Assembly: GCA_013397435.1 (NCBI GenBank)
Contig: VZRG01000005.1
Location: forward strand, 581,508-645,507
DNA: 64,000 nucleotides
Source of the DNA: Erythrocercus mccallii
Lineage: Eukaryota > Chordata > Aves > Passeriformes > Dicruridae
Reading direction: 5' to 3'
In this document: positions 39,500 through 51,262 of the stretch, piece by piece
How positions within the stretch are numbered: the first letter of the stretch is position 1
How the letters are laid out: each line of letters opens with the position of its first letter
Notes under the pieces: generated by a model
Databases searched by the model: none
The model's input: only the letters and a program-made list of their open reading frames with translations
What the model was told of the DNA's origin: nothing
Program-made: the position numbers and the translations under genes

Positions 39500-39850
39500 T
39501 TCCACTCCATCGCAGAGTGACGAATGTGAGGAAGGGGTCAAGTGCTGCTGCAAGGCAGTGGCCTGCAGCTAAGTGATGCTGCCCTGAGATCCTGAGGGTT
39601 TGCATCCCCTTCCTGAGGCGAATTCCATGCTCTTCTGCCCAGCATCTCCCCCTTGCTTGTGAAGCTTGTCTGCCCTGGGGGACTGTGGTGGTCCTTGCGT
39701 GTTAGTGCTGTCTTTCCTTGGTGATGACAAGAGCATGACCAAACCCTTGGGCCATAACCTTGTGGGAGAGGTGTCTGTCTCTTGGCCTGAATGGGAAGAC
39801 AAACGGAGCTGATCTTCTGATGCCACCCCACAGCTAATAAATGCAGCTAG
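39500..39850. other. GC-richer island inside the intron
   Basis: GC content is clearly above the neighbours. Two overlapping minus-strand frames (about 85 and 97 codons, 39538-39831) are open because of base composition; neither resembles a protein family. A + strand AATAAA lies at 39836-39841. A noncoding exon or regulatory element is possible but not shown. Confidence 0.3.
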
Positions 39851-42800
39851 GGTGCTTTTAAGCCCATGGTTGCAGAATACAAAAATTGCAGACGTATGTT
39901 GGACAAAGTGTTGAGAATTCTTTCTAGGTGGTGGTTTTTCTTTGTTTTTCTTTTGTTTTTCAAAAAAGCTGAGCTCTTTTAAAAAATCTGTAAATAGGAA
40001 TGATAGTCTGGGAACACAGGCAGCAAAAGTAAGCTAATTTGGGTGTTTGTTTGAATAAGACCAGCTACTGCTTATCAAGATAAAAGTGATTTGTCCTGCC
40101 CTGATTTCATTAATGAATGTTGTATGTATATTTTAAAAAGCTCTGATCAATAATGAAATATTTGAAGAACCAATTGAAATTCAGTCAGGAAACATAATCA
40201 GAAACAGCTGCATAATCTTGTTAGTACTTTTGTTGGTAATTTTTAAGTGCAGTGAAAAAAACCTGGACTATTGTAAAAAACATTGTAAAAAAAAATTTAA
40301 ACTCGTCTATTGTCTGTGAGCATTACTTCCTTTATATTCAACCTTCTTTTTCTTTATTATTCTGTTTTTAATGAAGCTGGGCTTTATTTTTTCTTGCCAG
40401 TAGTTTGATAAATGGCTTCAGAAGAATTGATGGTGATGGCCTTGTTTGCTCCTTAGCAATTGTGTCAGGGGAAGGGATTTTGTGTTTGTTTTTTTTAATT
40501 CCCTTTTATTGGCATAAATGATTTTATTAAACATCGATGTCAGTTCACAAACTTGTGATGTTGGGTGAGAACTACTAATCAAGAGGCCTGTTTTTTAAAA
40601 ATGCTTTTAAATTTGAAGTCAAGTGTAAACTGACAAATATTATTGTGATCGAGTGAGTAGCTGATAAATGCTATTTGAGCAAATAGGCTGCTAGCCTGTG
40701 GAACTACCCTCTGCCAGGGCATCTGCAGGTAAAATGCTGTGGCTAATTTTATAAAAGCTCAGAGCATTTAGGACCAAAATAACCATATTTGCAATTAAGG
40801 ATACTAAGATAGAAGCAGTCAGATCCCTGAGGATTTAAAACAAAAAAACCCCAAAAATCTCAGTCTCTCCCTTCCTCGGGTCTGCTGACATGGCTGTGGC
40901 TCCACCACATCCCGGGTGCTGCCTTGGGAATTTGTGGCCAAGCCAGAACCTTGCTTCAGGGAGAAGCCACTTTTCCCCAGCCACAGGCACACTGCACAAG
41001 AAGAAGAGTACATGAGGTAGTTGATTGAGCTGTGCTAGAGCTAAGCCAGAGAGGTGATGATAAGCTTTAGAAGCAGGTTGTCAGAGCTCTGTTGAATCAT
41101 ATCAGCTCTATGCCCTCCTCTTGTATGCTGTGTCATGTTATGTAACACTGTGATATATGTCTAGGGTTTCGTATATGTGCAAAGGACTATTTATGCTTCC
41201 CTTATGCAGGAGAAATAAAGGTCCTAATTGAGCTAATAATTTGGCTAAGTTTTCTTTTCATGTGCAGATTGTAATGCAACTTCAGCAGATTTAATTCTGC
41301 CCTTTGTTTGTTATGTGCAAATTGGCTTCAATACACATAATTTTTTGTGAGTTTTCTGGGCAACTTTTTGAAAAAGAAGGGTTGCAGCTGCTTTGCATGC
41401 CTGTTAAGACCTGCATGGCACTGTTTAGGAAAAAGGAAAAAATGAGAAATATGACCTGGTCCTGTATCTTTCAAGTCTGTCATGCAGCCTTCAATTAGCT
41501 GCACCTCAGTAGTGCAGAAGGGAGGGATGTGACCTGCAGAGGAGTTCGGGATAGTCCAGGGTGAAATGTACAACAGCTGCCAATGAGATGAATCCACTGA
41601 AAAGTTGGTATTTATCCGTGCAGAAGGGTGCAAAAATAAATAGGCATCTGATAGCACAGTGGTGCTTAATAAAACAATTTGTCTGTAGCACAGACATAAA
41701 GTAGTTTGATTCAGGCCAGAAATGGTTCTGAAGGGACACATTTAGAGGTGGTCATCCTTAGCACTATGCAGAAAGCAAATGACAGTGCAAGTAACAGATG
41801 ACACATTATGAGAAGCTGCTTGTACAACAGTTTAGTAAAGGACACTAAACTGTTACTGAGATGAAAGTATTCCGACTCCACCTTTAGGAACATATTGTAT
41901 TTCCCTATTTATGTTTCTTTCCTATCATGTGATGAGGTGCAAGGGAAGGTGCTGCTGGCTAATTTTAGCCTTGCAGACTGTCACTGCAGAAACCTGGCAG
42001 TTAACGCTTTGGAAGAGTGTCAGTGCATTGAGGGAAACCGGGCTGCACTGTGCCATTGTTCTCAATGGCACTCCTAGCAGGGAGCGACGGGGGGAGTATT
42101 TCAAAGTCTTGTTTTCCTGGCTAGTGTTAATCTACTTCCTGCAGAAGAATTACTGAAGACTGTGAAAAGCATTAACGAGGAAAGAAAAGCTGTTACTTTG
42201 GTGAATAAATGTAAGATATGGGCACTGAGAAATGCAGTGAATGCATAAATGCAACTTCACAGCCATTGCTGTATTTTTTCAGAGCTATGGTACTGAATTG
42301 CAGGAATCACTCTGCAGGTTGACTCTCACCTATACTCCCCCATTTTGCCATCAGAGCCCGAACAAACCCTGTCTTTCCAGATGTTCTGAGTCATCTTTAT
42401 GCAGCTGATGATGCTTAGAAGGGGGAAGGGAAAGGAAGGGTAGAAGATGTCAGGAGACCACTTGTGGCTCAGAAGCCCTCAGTACACAGTTTGCAAAGGA
42501 ACTTTTAAATTGTCTGGCCCCTTTGCCAGACCAGTGGATCATCGAAGTTCTGCTGGCTAGAGAGGCTGTTCCAGATGTGTTTGTAACAGGGTAAGGTCTC
42601 AAGGTCTGAGATGGGTGCAGGGAAATTTGAGCTCTGTTTAGCAGCCAAAAGCTGTGGCATAGTCCTGCCCAGAAGGTGCCATGATGCTGTATCTATTTCT
42701 TCCTCTGCTGCAGCATTTCATCTGTTGGGGGTCGTAGGATGAGGGAATTGTAATGGTAAGTGGACCTCAGTGAAATATATAATAGCCTGATAACAGGTTG

Positions 42801-44819
42801 TTTCTATCATTGAAAGGCTTCTTGCCTGGCAAGAACTACATTAACCCAGGGTTCATAAACTGAAATTGCAAACAAAATATTAGGCATATGAGGGATAACA
42901 CAGATATTTAACACCAGCAGAGTTAAGAGTATCAATATATTTTTTGGTGTTTTTCTTTGAAGAGAAGTCCCTGTGAATTTTTTTTTTTTTTATATAGACA
43001 TTTCTTTTTAAAAGTGTGTTAAAAACATCCAGTGCTTTTAATAGTCTGTCTCTGTATTTTGTCAAATGCATCACCATGTTAACAGTGTTTCTATTTACTT
43101 GCAAAAGATGTGATAGCAATCCCCCTGACTGTGTGGCTGTCACCTCCTCTTTCTTTTGAGGATTGCCCACATAAGACATGGGATAAAATGTTTCACATAA
43201 AATGTTCTGAATGGTAGGAAGAAGGGGGAAAAAGAACCATGGCAAAATTTTTCTTGTTAAACAAGAGTGGGGGCAATCAATTACTTTTTGGGGGGGGCAG
43301 ATTTGAAACATGCAGATTTCTTTTTTTGTTTATTATAAAATCTAATCCTAAAACTAATTCCCGCTAGGAGATTTTTAGAAGACTAAAGTCTAATGGGTCA
43401 AATCACAGAAGATGTAGGATGTTTATCTGCGTACAACATCTGGTTAAGAAGTTGCGAAGTGAGAAGTGTTCTGGGGATATTTACTCTCTGCTTGCATTTC
43501 TCATGCCATTTCCTAGGATGTTCCCAGCTGTTATTAGCAACACCCAAATGTAAGACTTTATGCTAGGTAGGCCTTTTGTTTTCCCAAATGGGTTGTTTCT
43601 TACAGAAACTAAGTCTCAGCTTCTTTAATCACACTCTGCTAATTCCGTCAGGGTAAGTTAAGATTACATAGTCAGAGTCAGAATTTAGGAGATATTGGAA
43701 TTCCTCATGAACCTGAATTTGGATTCTGTGTGAGTGGTCATTGCCATGTGGTCATTTAAACTCTTGATTGGATATGTTGTGCTTTCCACAAGACCCCAGG
43801 CTTCGCTATATTTAGTGGTAGTTTGGTTCATTGTAACTGGGACTCAATCCTGCAGTCATCCTCACATCCACCTGGAAGACCTGAAGTATTTGTGCTGCTG
43901 TCTTTGTGTCCTGTTGCAGATGTTTTTCAAATTTTCTTGGACCAAATTCCCCAAACCTGAGGCTTAAGTTAGCCCTGTAGATCTATTGTGTGTGACACTT
44001 TGTGTCTGACACTGAGCCTAGATACTCTGAGTACCTGGACTGAGTATGCTGCCCATTGGGACCTATGCCTTGATATGACTGAGGGAGTCAGATTCCCTTC
44101 ACCCTTTTAAGAGGACGATTTTAAAAAAGGAAAAAAATCAATTTGTTATAACTATGGATACATGTAATTTAAAATCTTACCCAGACTGAACTTTGATTAT
44201 CTGATTGCACCTGGTAATGGCATTAATTGTGTAACTTTTAGTCTCAGAGATTTTTAAAGACTTTTCAGTTTATTTAATTTCAAATGATTGAGTACCAGAC
44301 TGCCCTTAAATTAGTGCTGCTTTTTCTTAGAGAATGTTTTCTTAGTCTACTCTGTAGATTTTCAAAGAAGCTGAGGAATAGGATATTCAGTGTTTCTAAT
44401 TCCTTTAATCCAGGGATATTGCATTAATGTAAATACTACTGCTGTTGAAATCTGTGTGGAACATTGTTGTTTAATAATGACTTTAGCAAATGAACTAAAC
44501 TTGAGGTCAAAGCTAGCAAAGGAATAAAGTTCAGATGTCTCAGTTTTAGTAAATCCTTTTTGTGCAGTTGAATTTGATTATAGGATGTACCTGCACAAAT
44601 CACTTAGTAGTCATTTGTTCTGTAAGTAAACTTGGAGAGCTTTTAGCATACATAATGCGTGAGGTGAAGGAGTTTTGTGCTGAGTAGTTCTTTCTTGTAG
44701 CATTGGAGAGACTGACAATAATATTTTCAGACAGCCTTTATCTCTAGTTGGCCAACCACTCCCCCCACCTCGGTGTTTTTTGCAGTGTCGGTGTGGGTGC
44801 ACTCCCTCCTGTCATCCAG
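39851..44819. other. Intronic stretch, unique AT-rich DNA
   Basis: Noted: an A/C-rich tract (40836-40858), a G/A-rich patch with runs of G (42421-42440), a T14 run (42978-42991) and, around 43650-43720, a stretch faintly like a MIR relic. The 143-codon minus-strand frame at 42880-43311 and the 137-codon frame at 41328-41741 have no domain and include low-complexity segments; taken as chance. Confidence 0.5.
42978..42991 (+). repeat. T14 homopolymer
   Basis: Fourteen consecutive T followed by ATATAG. Confidence 0.9.
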
Positions 44820-45165
44820 CTTGTTGTGGCAGTGCCACGTTGTAGGCCTTGCTAAAGTCAAGGCATGTAACATCTACTACTCTCCCCTGATCTGTGGAGC
44901 TGCTTGTCCCAATGCAGAAGTTGAGCAAGGTGGACAAGTCTTGTTTGGCCTTGCTCATCCCTGCTAGATGCTCTTGTCCCTCACGTCCTTAGACACAGCA
45001 CCCACGAGGCTTTTCTCTTTAGCTGTGCTAGGCTGTGGCAGATGTAGTGTTTGCTTTTTTTTCCTCAGACATCAGGAGCATCCTCACGGCCTCCAGTTGC
45101 TATGGCCTTTCAGAGATAAGAGAGAGCAGCCTCTGGGTGATACCGGCCAGCTCCCTTACAGTTCG
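44820..45165 (-). mobile_element. CR1 LINE fragment (reverse transcriptase region), decayed
   Basis: CR1 elements are the dominant retrotransposons of birds and encode a reverse transcriptase in ORF2. On the minus strand 44842-44865 reads CLDFSKAY, matching the YLDFSKAF motif A segment of the CR1 polymerase, and it is followed by residues equivalent to the usual 'DTVSH'. Further along + the blocks come in the order expected for a reversed copy: the segment around 44930-44970, the 'ggctgacaggcctgtagtt' equivalent at about 45030-45050, and GGCCAGCTCCCTtacagt at 45145-45162. Several gaps and substitutions break the frame, both ends of the element are missing, and it cannot be active. Confidence 0.9.
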
Positions 45166-46898
45166 TGTTCAGTTACCTCTCACTGGCTTCCTGGAGTAGT
45201 TTCTAACTCAATGCTCCTCTTCCTCAGCAGCACTTCTCACCCCAGGCCCTACTACTAGGGGAAGACAGCCAAGGGGACAGGCAGCAGACCTTGCCAGTGG
45301 AGGCTGAGGCAAAGAAAGCATCAAGTGCTTTCATCTCTCCTTTGTCACTTGTCCCCTGTCCTATTGAGCAGTGGGCAAATCTTTTCTTTAGTTTTCCTTT
45401 TGCTGCCAACATGTCTGTAGGCAAGCTGGTATTCCTAACCAATTTATCTTTCTGCTCCAGCTGGTAACACTGTGTGTTATTATTACAAAAGTTGTAATAC
45501 TTGCTAGAAGTATTGTAGTTGCCACGCTTCTCCATTCTGGTTTGGTTTTTCTAATGTAAATTGTTTTTCATTTTAGATTTGAACTGGTTTTTTTTTATCC
45601 CCACAACATTTTGTGCACATGAGCCTATGATAGAGGCATTAAATGGTATTAAGACTTTTAGAATATTTATATATATCTGATTTGAAATATAAACCTTATT
45701 GTTACATGTTATAATTCTTCAAGCTTCTATTCTAAAGCATGGTACAACATTTATTAAGAAAATGTATTAAGGAGATTTTCTTTCTTCCTTTGCTTATCCT
45801 AATTTAACATTTGAATTTACTTCAAATACATATTCTTTCCAGAGGAAAATATGCTGGCTTAAAAAATAAATCATATGTGAATGAGGAATATTAAAAGGTC
45901 AAAAAGCCAGAAAGCTAACAGCAGAGATTGGAGGCAGTGTTGCAGTGCAGAAGGAAATTGAATCTTTTGTTTATCAGGAAATACATCATTTGGATGAAAA
46001 ACAGTAAATAGAGATAGTGATTTGTTTCAGGAATTTAACATATGTACCCTGTTACTCTGAATTCCTATTGCTTGCAACAGGAGTACCTCATTATCCCAAT
46101 TAGTGGTGCATTGGATTTTACACAGATGCATGACGAAGCAGCTGTGTCCCCACAGAACCCACAGAACTCTTCACCTCTGAGTGCTGGAGCTCAGGTTCTT
46201 CGTATTGTTACATCACACAATATGGAAAAGCACATGGCACAGAGCCCAAAACTGTTTAGGCAGAGCATCTTCAGCTGAGTCTGTGTCTGTTAGCAAGACA
46301 CTTGGCTCATCGTCCCACAACATTTAGCAGAAAATAGTGATGATTTTGGGGAACTGAGAAAAAAGCAAATTGTCACGTTGAAATCAAATTTCTGCACTAT
46401 GAGACATCCTAAGCATACCACAAAAAAGAGAGTAGGTTGCCTTTACCAAACTGAAAGCTAGTTTTGTGTGGATAGTTTAATTGAGTCAACATTTCAAGTG
46501 CATGAGTCAAGTGACATTTGAAACTTTGGACAAGCACAGTGGCACAATCTGTTGTTGAAGAAATGAGAAGAGACTCAGAACTTATACCATAGCAAATGTA
46601 GATCTTTTAAATTCCCCCCACCATTCACACTCTTAAACTGCATAAAACAGAGGAAGGGGAAACATTGAAGAAGGAAGTAGGAATTAGATGGGAATGGACT
46701 TACTGAATAATACTGGATTGCAGTTTTAAAAGTGATGGGTCTTTTGCATATCTAAGCAGCAGGTCAGGTTTTTATCTATATTCAGATTCACTGTTTTTGA
46801 AGCCAAATGGGCCTTCTGAAGTTATTTTTACCTTTCAAAAAAAGCTTCATAGTTTTTATTTTCCTTGTAGAAAAAAATGCCAGAATCTCACTAGTTGC
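45166..46898. other. Intronic stretch, unique DNA
   Basis: Nothing recognisable beyond short chance frames; the CR1 relic may extend a little into its start. Confidence 0.5.
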
Positions 46899-46917
46899 AA
46901 AAAAAAAAAAAAAAAAA
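46899..46917 (+). repeat. A19 homopolymer
   Basis: Longest homopolymer in the window. No retrotransposon body or target-site duplication could be recognised around it. Confidence 0.9.
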
Positions 46918-49900
46918 GAGTCATCTTTCAGTGACTCTGACTATTACAAAATTTCCATCATTCAGTAGTCCTGTGATTCCAGAACCTGAGGTCACAGCAA
47001 CAAAGTGCATGCTGGGCATTAACTGCTGTGGCATCTATTTAGACAGGTGGCCAAATACCCCTGTGAGTGGGATGATCAATTAGGACCTTTACCTCAGTCT
47101 GCATTTGGTGTGAATATAGGGTGTATCTTGAGAGTTCAGTGCTCAGGCTTCCATTCAGCCTAAGGTACATATGACATCCTTGTAAGAGTATGAATGGAAA
47201 CAAAAGTATGGCAGTATTTTGTCTCATAGATTCAGCATGCTTAAGTAAGTTCGTTTTCAAACCCAACAAAATTTACAGAAAATTGAATGTTAAGGAAAAG
47301 AAAAGTATGTAAATAAATTGGGTGTAATTCTAAAAATTCTAAAGATAGAATAAAGTAGTTCTCTATTTTTTGCATTAATTATTCAGTTTATTTAGTAAAT
47401 TTTGCCTTAAGTGGATTTGATTGATGTCTGGAAGATATTTTAATTGTAAGTTATATTAAATGATTTTTAAATCAAATAAAACTAAACAGCTTTTCCCATA
47501 CTACCTCCCAAGTCTGCCACATGAAATCTAGAGAAAATGGAGATTTGATAAAGTTTCAGAATCTCCAATAACAGAGTGGAGAGTACTTATTCGTCCTCCT
47601 TAGCATATGATTTCAGGCCCATAATTGACATTCCAGAATGTTCCTGGCATAACTTGCTCACCTTCCCATGTTCATAATGTTTTGTGTGTAAGTAATGCCA
47701 GTAATGTGATGTTCAAATCACATTGCTTCTTTTGACCTGATGAAGGTCTGGAATTCAACCTCCTCACCAAGTTAAGGCTTGAGGAGTCCCATTCCTTCAG
47801 TCTTTCCATGGGCCCAAACAGTTTCTCAGGTCATGTTTAACAGTGACTTCATTATGAAGTTCTCTCTCTTACACAGTCAACTGGTTTTAAGAATGTAGAG
47901 GAGTATCTAGAATGGGACAGAGAGGTTTTTTAACATGGTGTTTCACACACAGCTGCCTGCAGTGACCCTTACCCCAGCTTCCCTGTCTCCCTTAGCCTTT
48001 TTTTTGGTACAGTATTCAGGGCTGTCAGAAGCATGAAAGTGACTGGTACCACCTTGGCCAATTATGTCTGTAGGCTGACATCTTAGTTTTAACCCAGACT
48101 TAAATTCTTACCCCCACCATATCAGCTTACTCTTGGGAAGAGCTTTCTAGCTCTCGTATAAATGAAATTACATGCATTGGTCTTACAAGGTTGGTTGTGT
48201 CCTCTTCTTCCTAAGTGAGGAATTATGTATGAAGTGTAATGACTTGTGTGGGCAATTTTTTAAAAAGCTGTTTTCTGTGATGAATGTACTGGATGAGTTT
48301 GCACTGGAAGCAAAAATGTGGTGAGGTTTGTGATGGCTCACATCTTCTGTGGGCATCCTCTGGCATCCTGCCTGAGACCAGTGTGTTACTGTAGCTCCAG
48401 GGGTCTCAAAGAAAACATGAACTCTAGCTATTGGGAAATTCCCCAAATTCTGTGGTGATGATGCCATACTGTTGTGGAAAGGAAAAGCCTTTCCCAAACT
48501 GTGTTCTGTGGATTCTTTTGGCCACAGGATAGGAGGCAACAACTTGTCTTTATATATATTGGGTGGAGGAGGCAGAGCTTCCCTATACACATCTACAAAA
48601 GATCATTGTGGTAACATGGGGAGATGATAAGCAACATTCCTGGGGAGTTCTGCCATCCCTGAATCCTTCATCCCAACAGTGCTTATGTCAACAGTGGCAG
48701 ATTTCCTGCTTAATTCTTCTATAAGAAGGATAAACTGAGGAAGCCTGGGTTGGATCTTGAAAAACCTTTTTGGTTAGTCTGTCTTTCTGGAGAATGAAAA
48801 CACATCTGCTTCTGATCTCTGCTCGCCAAATTCTCAAGTGGAGAGGAAGGAGATGATATCGACATTTAGTTTTGCTCTATGCTGTAAATTCAGGTTTATG
48901 TGGGGGGCTTTTATTGTAGCCAGCTTCTCACAGCAGTGTTGATGCCGGGGTATGTGTGGACTGTGTGCAGAAAAGCAACGCAATGCAGCACGTGCCTGCA
49001 GCAGCTCATTTCCAAGATGCTTTTAGTCTGCCACATGTAAACAAATACCCAGAGAGTAAATTTAGTTTCTCAGAACCAAATATGTGTTTGTTCTTGCAAA
49101 CATTACGAAAGTTAAGTATCAGCCTCTTCGTCTGCATTTTTATTCTTAACCTTCAAATGGACTGACAGCTCACAGTAGCCCCAAAACTGGCTATGTGGAA
49201 ATGTAAACACAAACAATAATTTCTTGAATCTGTTATTTTCCCCTCTGTTGTTTTTTTTTTACCCTCAGAGTTGTTGTGTCACAAACAATAATTGCTGTCA
49301 TATTTTGATTCATGCTCTACAATATTCTTATTAGAGGAATGGTAATATTTTATGTTCCAGATTGCCCAGATTTAGTAATTTTAAGATCTAGAGTCTGTTC
49401 ACATTTATTCTCAGTACATCAATAAAATATGAATGGATTGGATAATGAAGCAATAACACTAATTTATGTCAAAAAATATAGGCTATTGTTTATGAGTTTG
49501 CCAAAGTGCCAAAATACTTTATCTATAGAAAGAATTCTTCTTCTCTCTTCTGGAGAAATAAATAATGCTCCAGGAATATTCTGTCATGGGAGCCTCCTGC
49601 CATGAAATAAATGGGAGGAGACAAGGCTGTGAAGGTTATTTTCCACTCTGAAAAATATTTATTTGATGACACAGCTCCTATTCCTAGTTTTTGGCTTTTT
49701 AATGCTAGGGATTAAACTTTGCTCTCCTGGCTGGATGTAAGAACCCCTAAATTTGGAGAAGTTATCATATTTTAGTCCTGAACTACAGGTAGTCTGTGGA
49801 TAAACAGAAGATTGAATATGAGGGCTCCATCTGTGGTGTAACAATATGTAGGCAGAAGAGGGTGAAGAGCTGAAGTTGGCAGCTCTGCAGCATCTCTTAC

Positions 49901-50579
49901 ATCTATTCAGGCAGGCAGGCAGGCAGCAAAGGCCAGGGTATCTTTGTCTGCAAACAGCGCTTCTAATTTCTGTGCCATTCCCCTCTCTTGGGCTGGTTTT
50001 GGGGCCTATTCATCCTCAGGTGATATGATCTTCAGACTCTCCTAATGATATGTTCTCTAATCCACTTTATTATTTCAATTTCATCACACTTCAAAATAAG
50101 CTACTTTACATCCGACCAATTTGCTTTTGAAATTTCCTGTTGATAATGGTAGTAGAGCAGATTATTTCAGTCTGTCTTACTGGAAATAGGAGATACTATT
50201 AGTGAGAAGATTTTCAGGATTCTAGTGTATGTCACCCTGGCTAATGAATCCTACACTCTCAGTGCTCTTGAAGATAGCCACAACAGTGAATTGCTGGAGA
50301 TTTTTCTTTGCCTCATTGTTTGGTTTTAGTTCAGAAAACTGTATCGAATGGGACCTGCTTTGTGGGTAATGTCCAATAAAGAACTTCTCTGTATTTTCTC
50401 CCTGTAAATATTTATAAAATGCTAAAATCTGCACAGTCATAATTTGGAAGAGATATATTTTGGAATAGAGAAAATTGAGCCAAATTTTGCCTGTACTTTC
50501 ATTCTGCAGATCTTCAATACTTTGTGCCAGGTTCAAGGGAATTGTAAGCCTCAGGAGTATTTAGCCTACTGATTTCAAC
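46918..50579. other. Intronic stretch, unique DNA
   Basis: Apart from a short CAGG microsatellite (49908-49926) I see unique AT-rich DNA. The 135-codon minus-strand frame at 48183-48590 has no recognisable domain. Confidence 0.5.
49908..49926 (+). repeat. (CAGG)n microsatellite, about 4.75 units
   Basis: CAGG repeated without interruption from 49908 to 49926. Confidence 0.9.
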
Positions 50580-50640
50580 AGCTTTATCTGTGAAGCAAAG
50601 ATCTCAAAGTATTTTACTGATCCATCAAATCCCAATTTCA
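50580..50640 (-). repeat. Short MIR-like relic
   Basis: AGCTTTATCTGTGAAGCAAA followed by GATCTCAAAGTATTTTACTG resembles the block 'cctttcatc..aagatctcaaagcactttac' of reversed MIR-type copies. Only this part is recognisable. Confidence 0.45.
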
Positions 50641-51087
50641 ATCTGACTGTTGAGTGACTACTATATCTTTTGGAGGACTAGGCTGGGGCTTTTTCATAAT
50701 TTCCATTTTCCCCAAGTGACTTTTTTTTTCTTGTGTGAAATGAAAGTGTAAGCAAAACACAATTACACCTTTTCCCAGTGTAATCCAGCAGTAATAAAGA
50801 TATCATTTAGAATAAAGTAAGTTCGGTGCATACATTACAATCACAATAGCCCTGTGAACACATAATTCTAAGTTTGTTTTTAAATTAAAAAACATTATTA
50901 ATGAGAAAACTAATTTGATTGGTATTTTATTATTTTAAATTATTTAATTTGTTCCGTTTAGATACAGAATAGCAAAATCATTGTATGGAGAAATCATTTT
51001 TTCTGCAAAAGAATTAGGTTTAGCTCTAGTTATTAAGTTAGACTTTAATAATATTTTCCCCATCTTTAAGTAATATTGCAATCCTTA

Positions 51088-51262
51088 GTAGTGTCTTTCA
51101 TCCAGTAATCACAGAGCATTATCTATGCGTTAAGAAGGTAAGGAAAGAATCATTACAGATTAGTAAACTGAGATGTAAGGAACTTAAAGGACTTGCTTGG
51201 AGTAGTGCAGTGATTTTGCGGTACAGAGAGTGTAACCCGACAGCTCTGACTCACTGGGCTTC
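51088..51262 (-). repeat. MIR/CORE-SINE-like relic
   Basis: In order on +: GTGTCTTTCATCCAGTAATC then ACAGAGCATTAT (like 'cctttcatccaggatctcaaagcactttac'), TTACAGATTAGTAAACTGAG (51153-51172, like 'ttacagatggggaaactgag'), AAAGGACTTGCTTGGAG (like 'aagtgacttgcccaag') and GTGTAACCCGACAGCTCTGA near the end. Four blocks in the right order over 170 bp make the identification fairly safe despite high divergence. Confidence 0.62.

Noticed and set aside
41328..41741. 137-codon open frame on the minus strand with a second overlapping frame
   Set aside because: Two frames are open in the same DNA without a domain in either, which points to composition and chance.
42419..42442. G-rich stretch as a G-quadruplex
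   Set aside because: It has three runs of at least three G and one GG, so at best a two-layer structure; not strong enough to call.
42880..43311. 143-codon open frame on the minus strand
   Set aside because: It has no domain, includes Lys- and Phe-rich low-complexity parts from flanking T-runs, and lacks splice or promoter signals; length is within chance for AT-rich intron DNA of this size.
46899..46917. A19 run as the tail of a recent retrotransposon
   Set aside because: The upstream sequence has no recognisable element and I found no flanking duplication; slippage growth of a homopolymer is sufficient.
48183..48590. 135-codon open frame on the minus strand
   Set aside because: No recognisable motif and no acceptor or donor arrangement around it.
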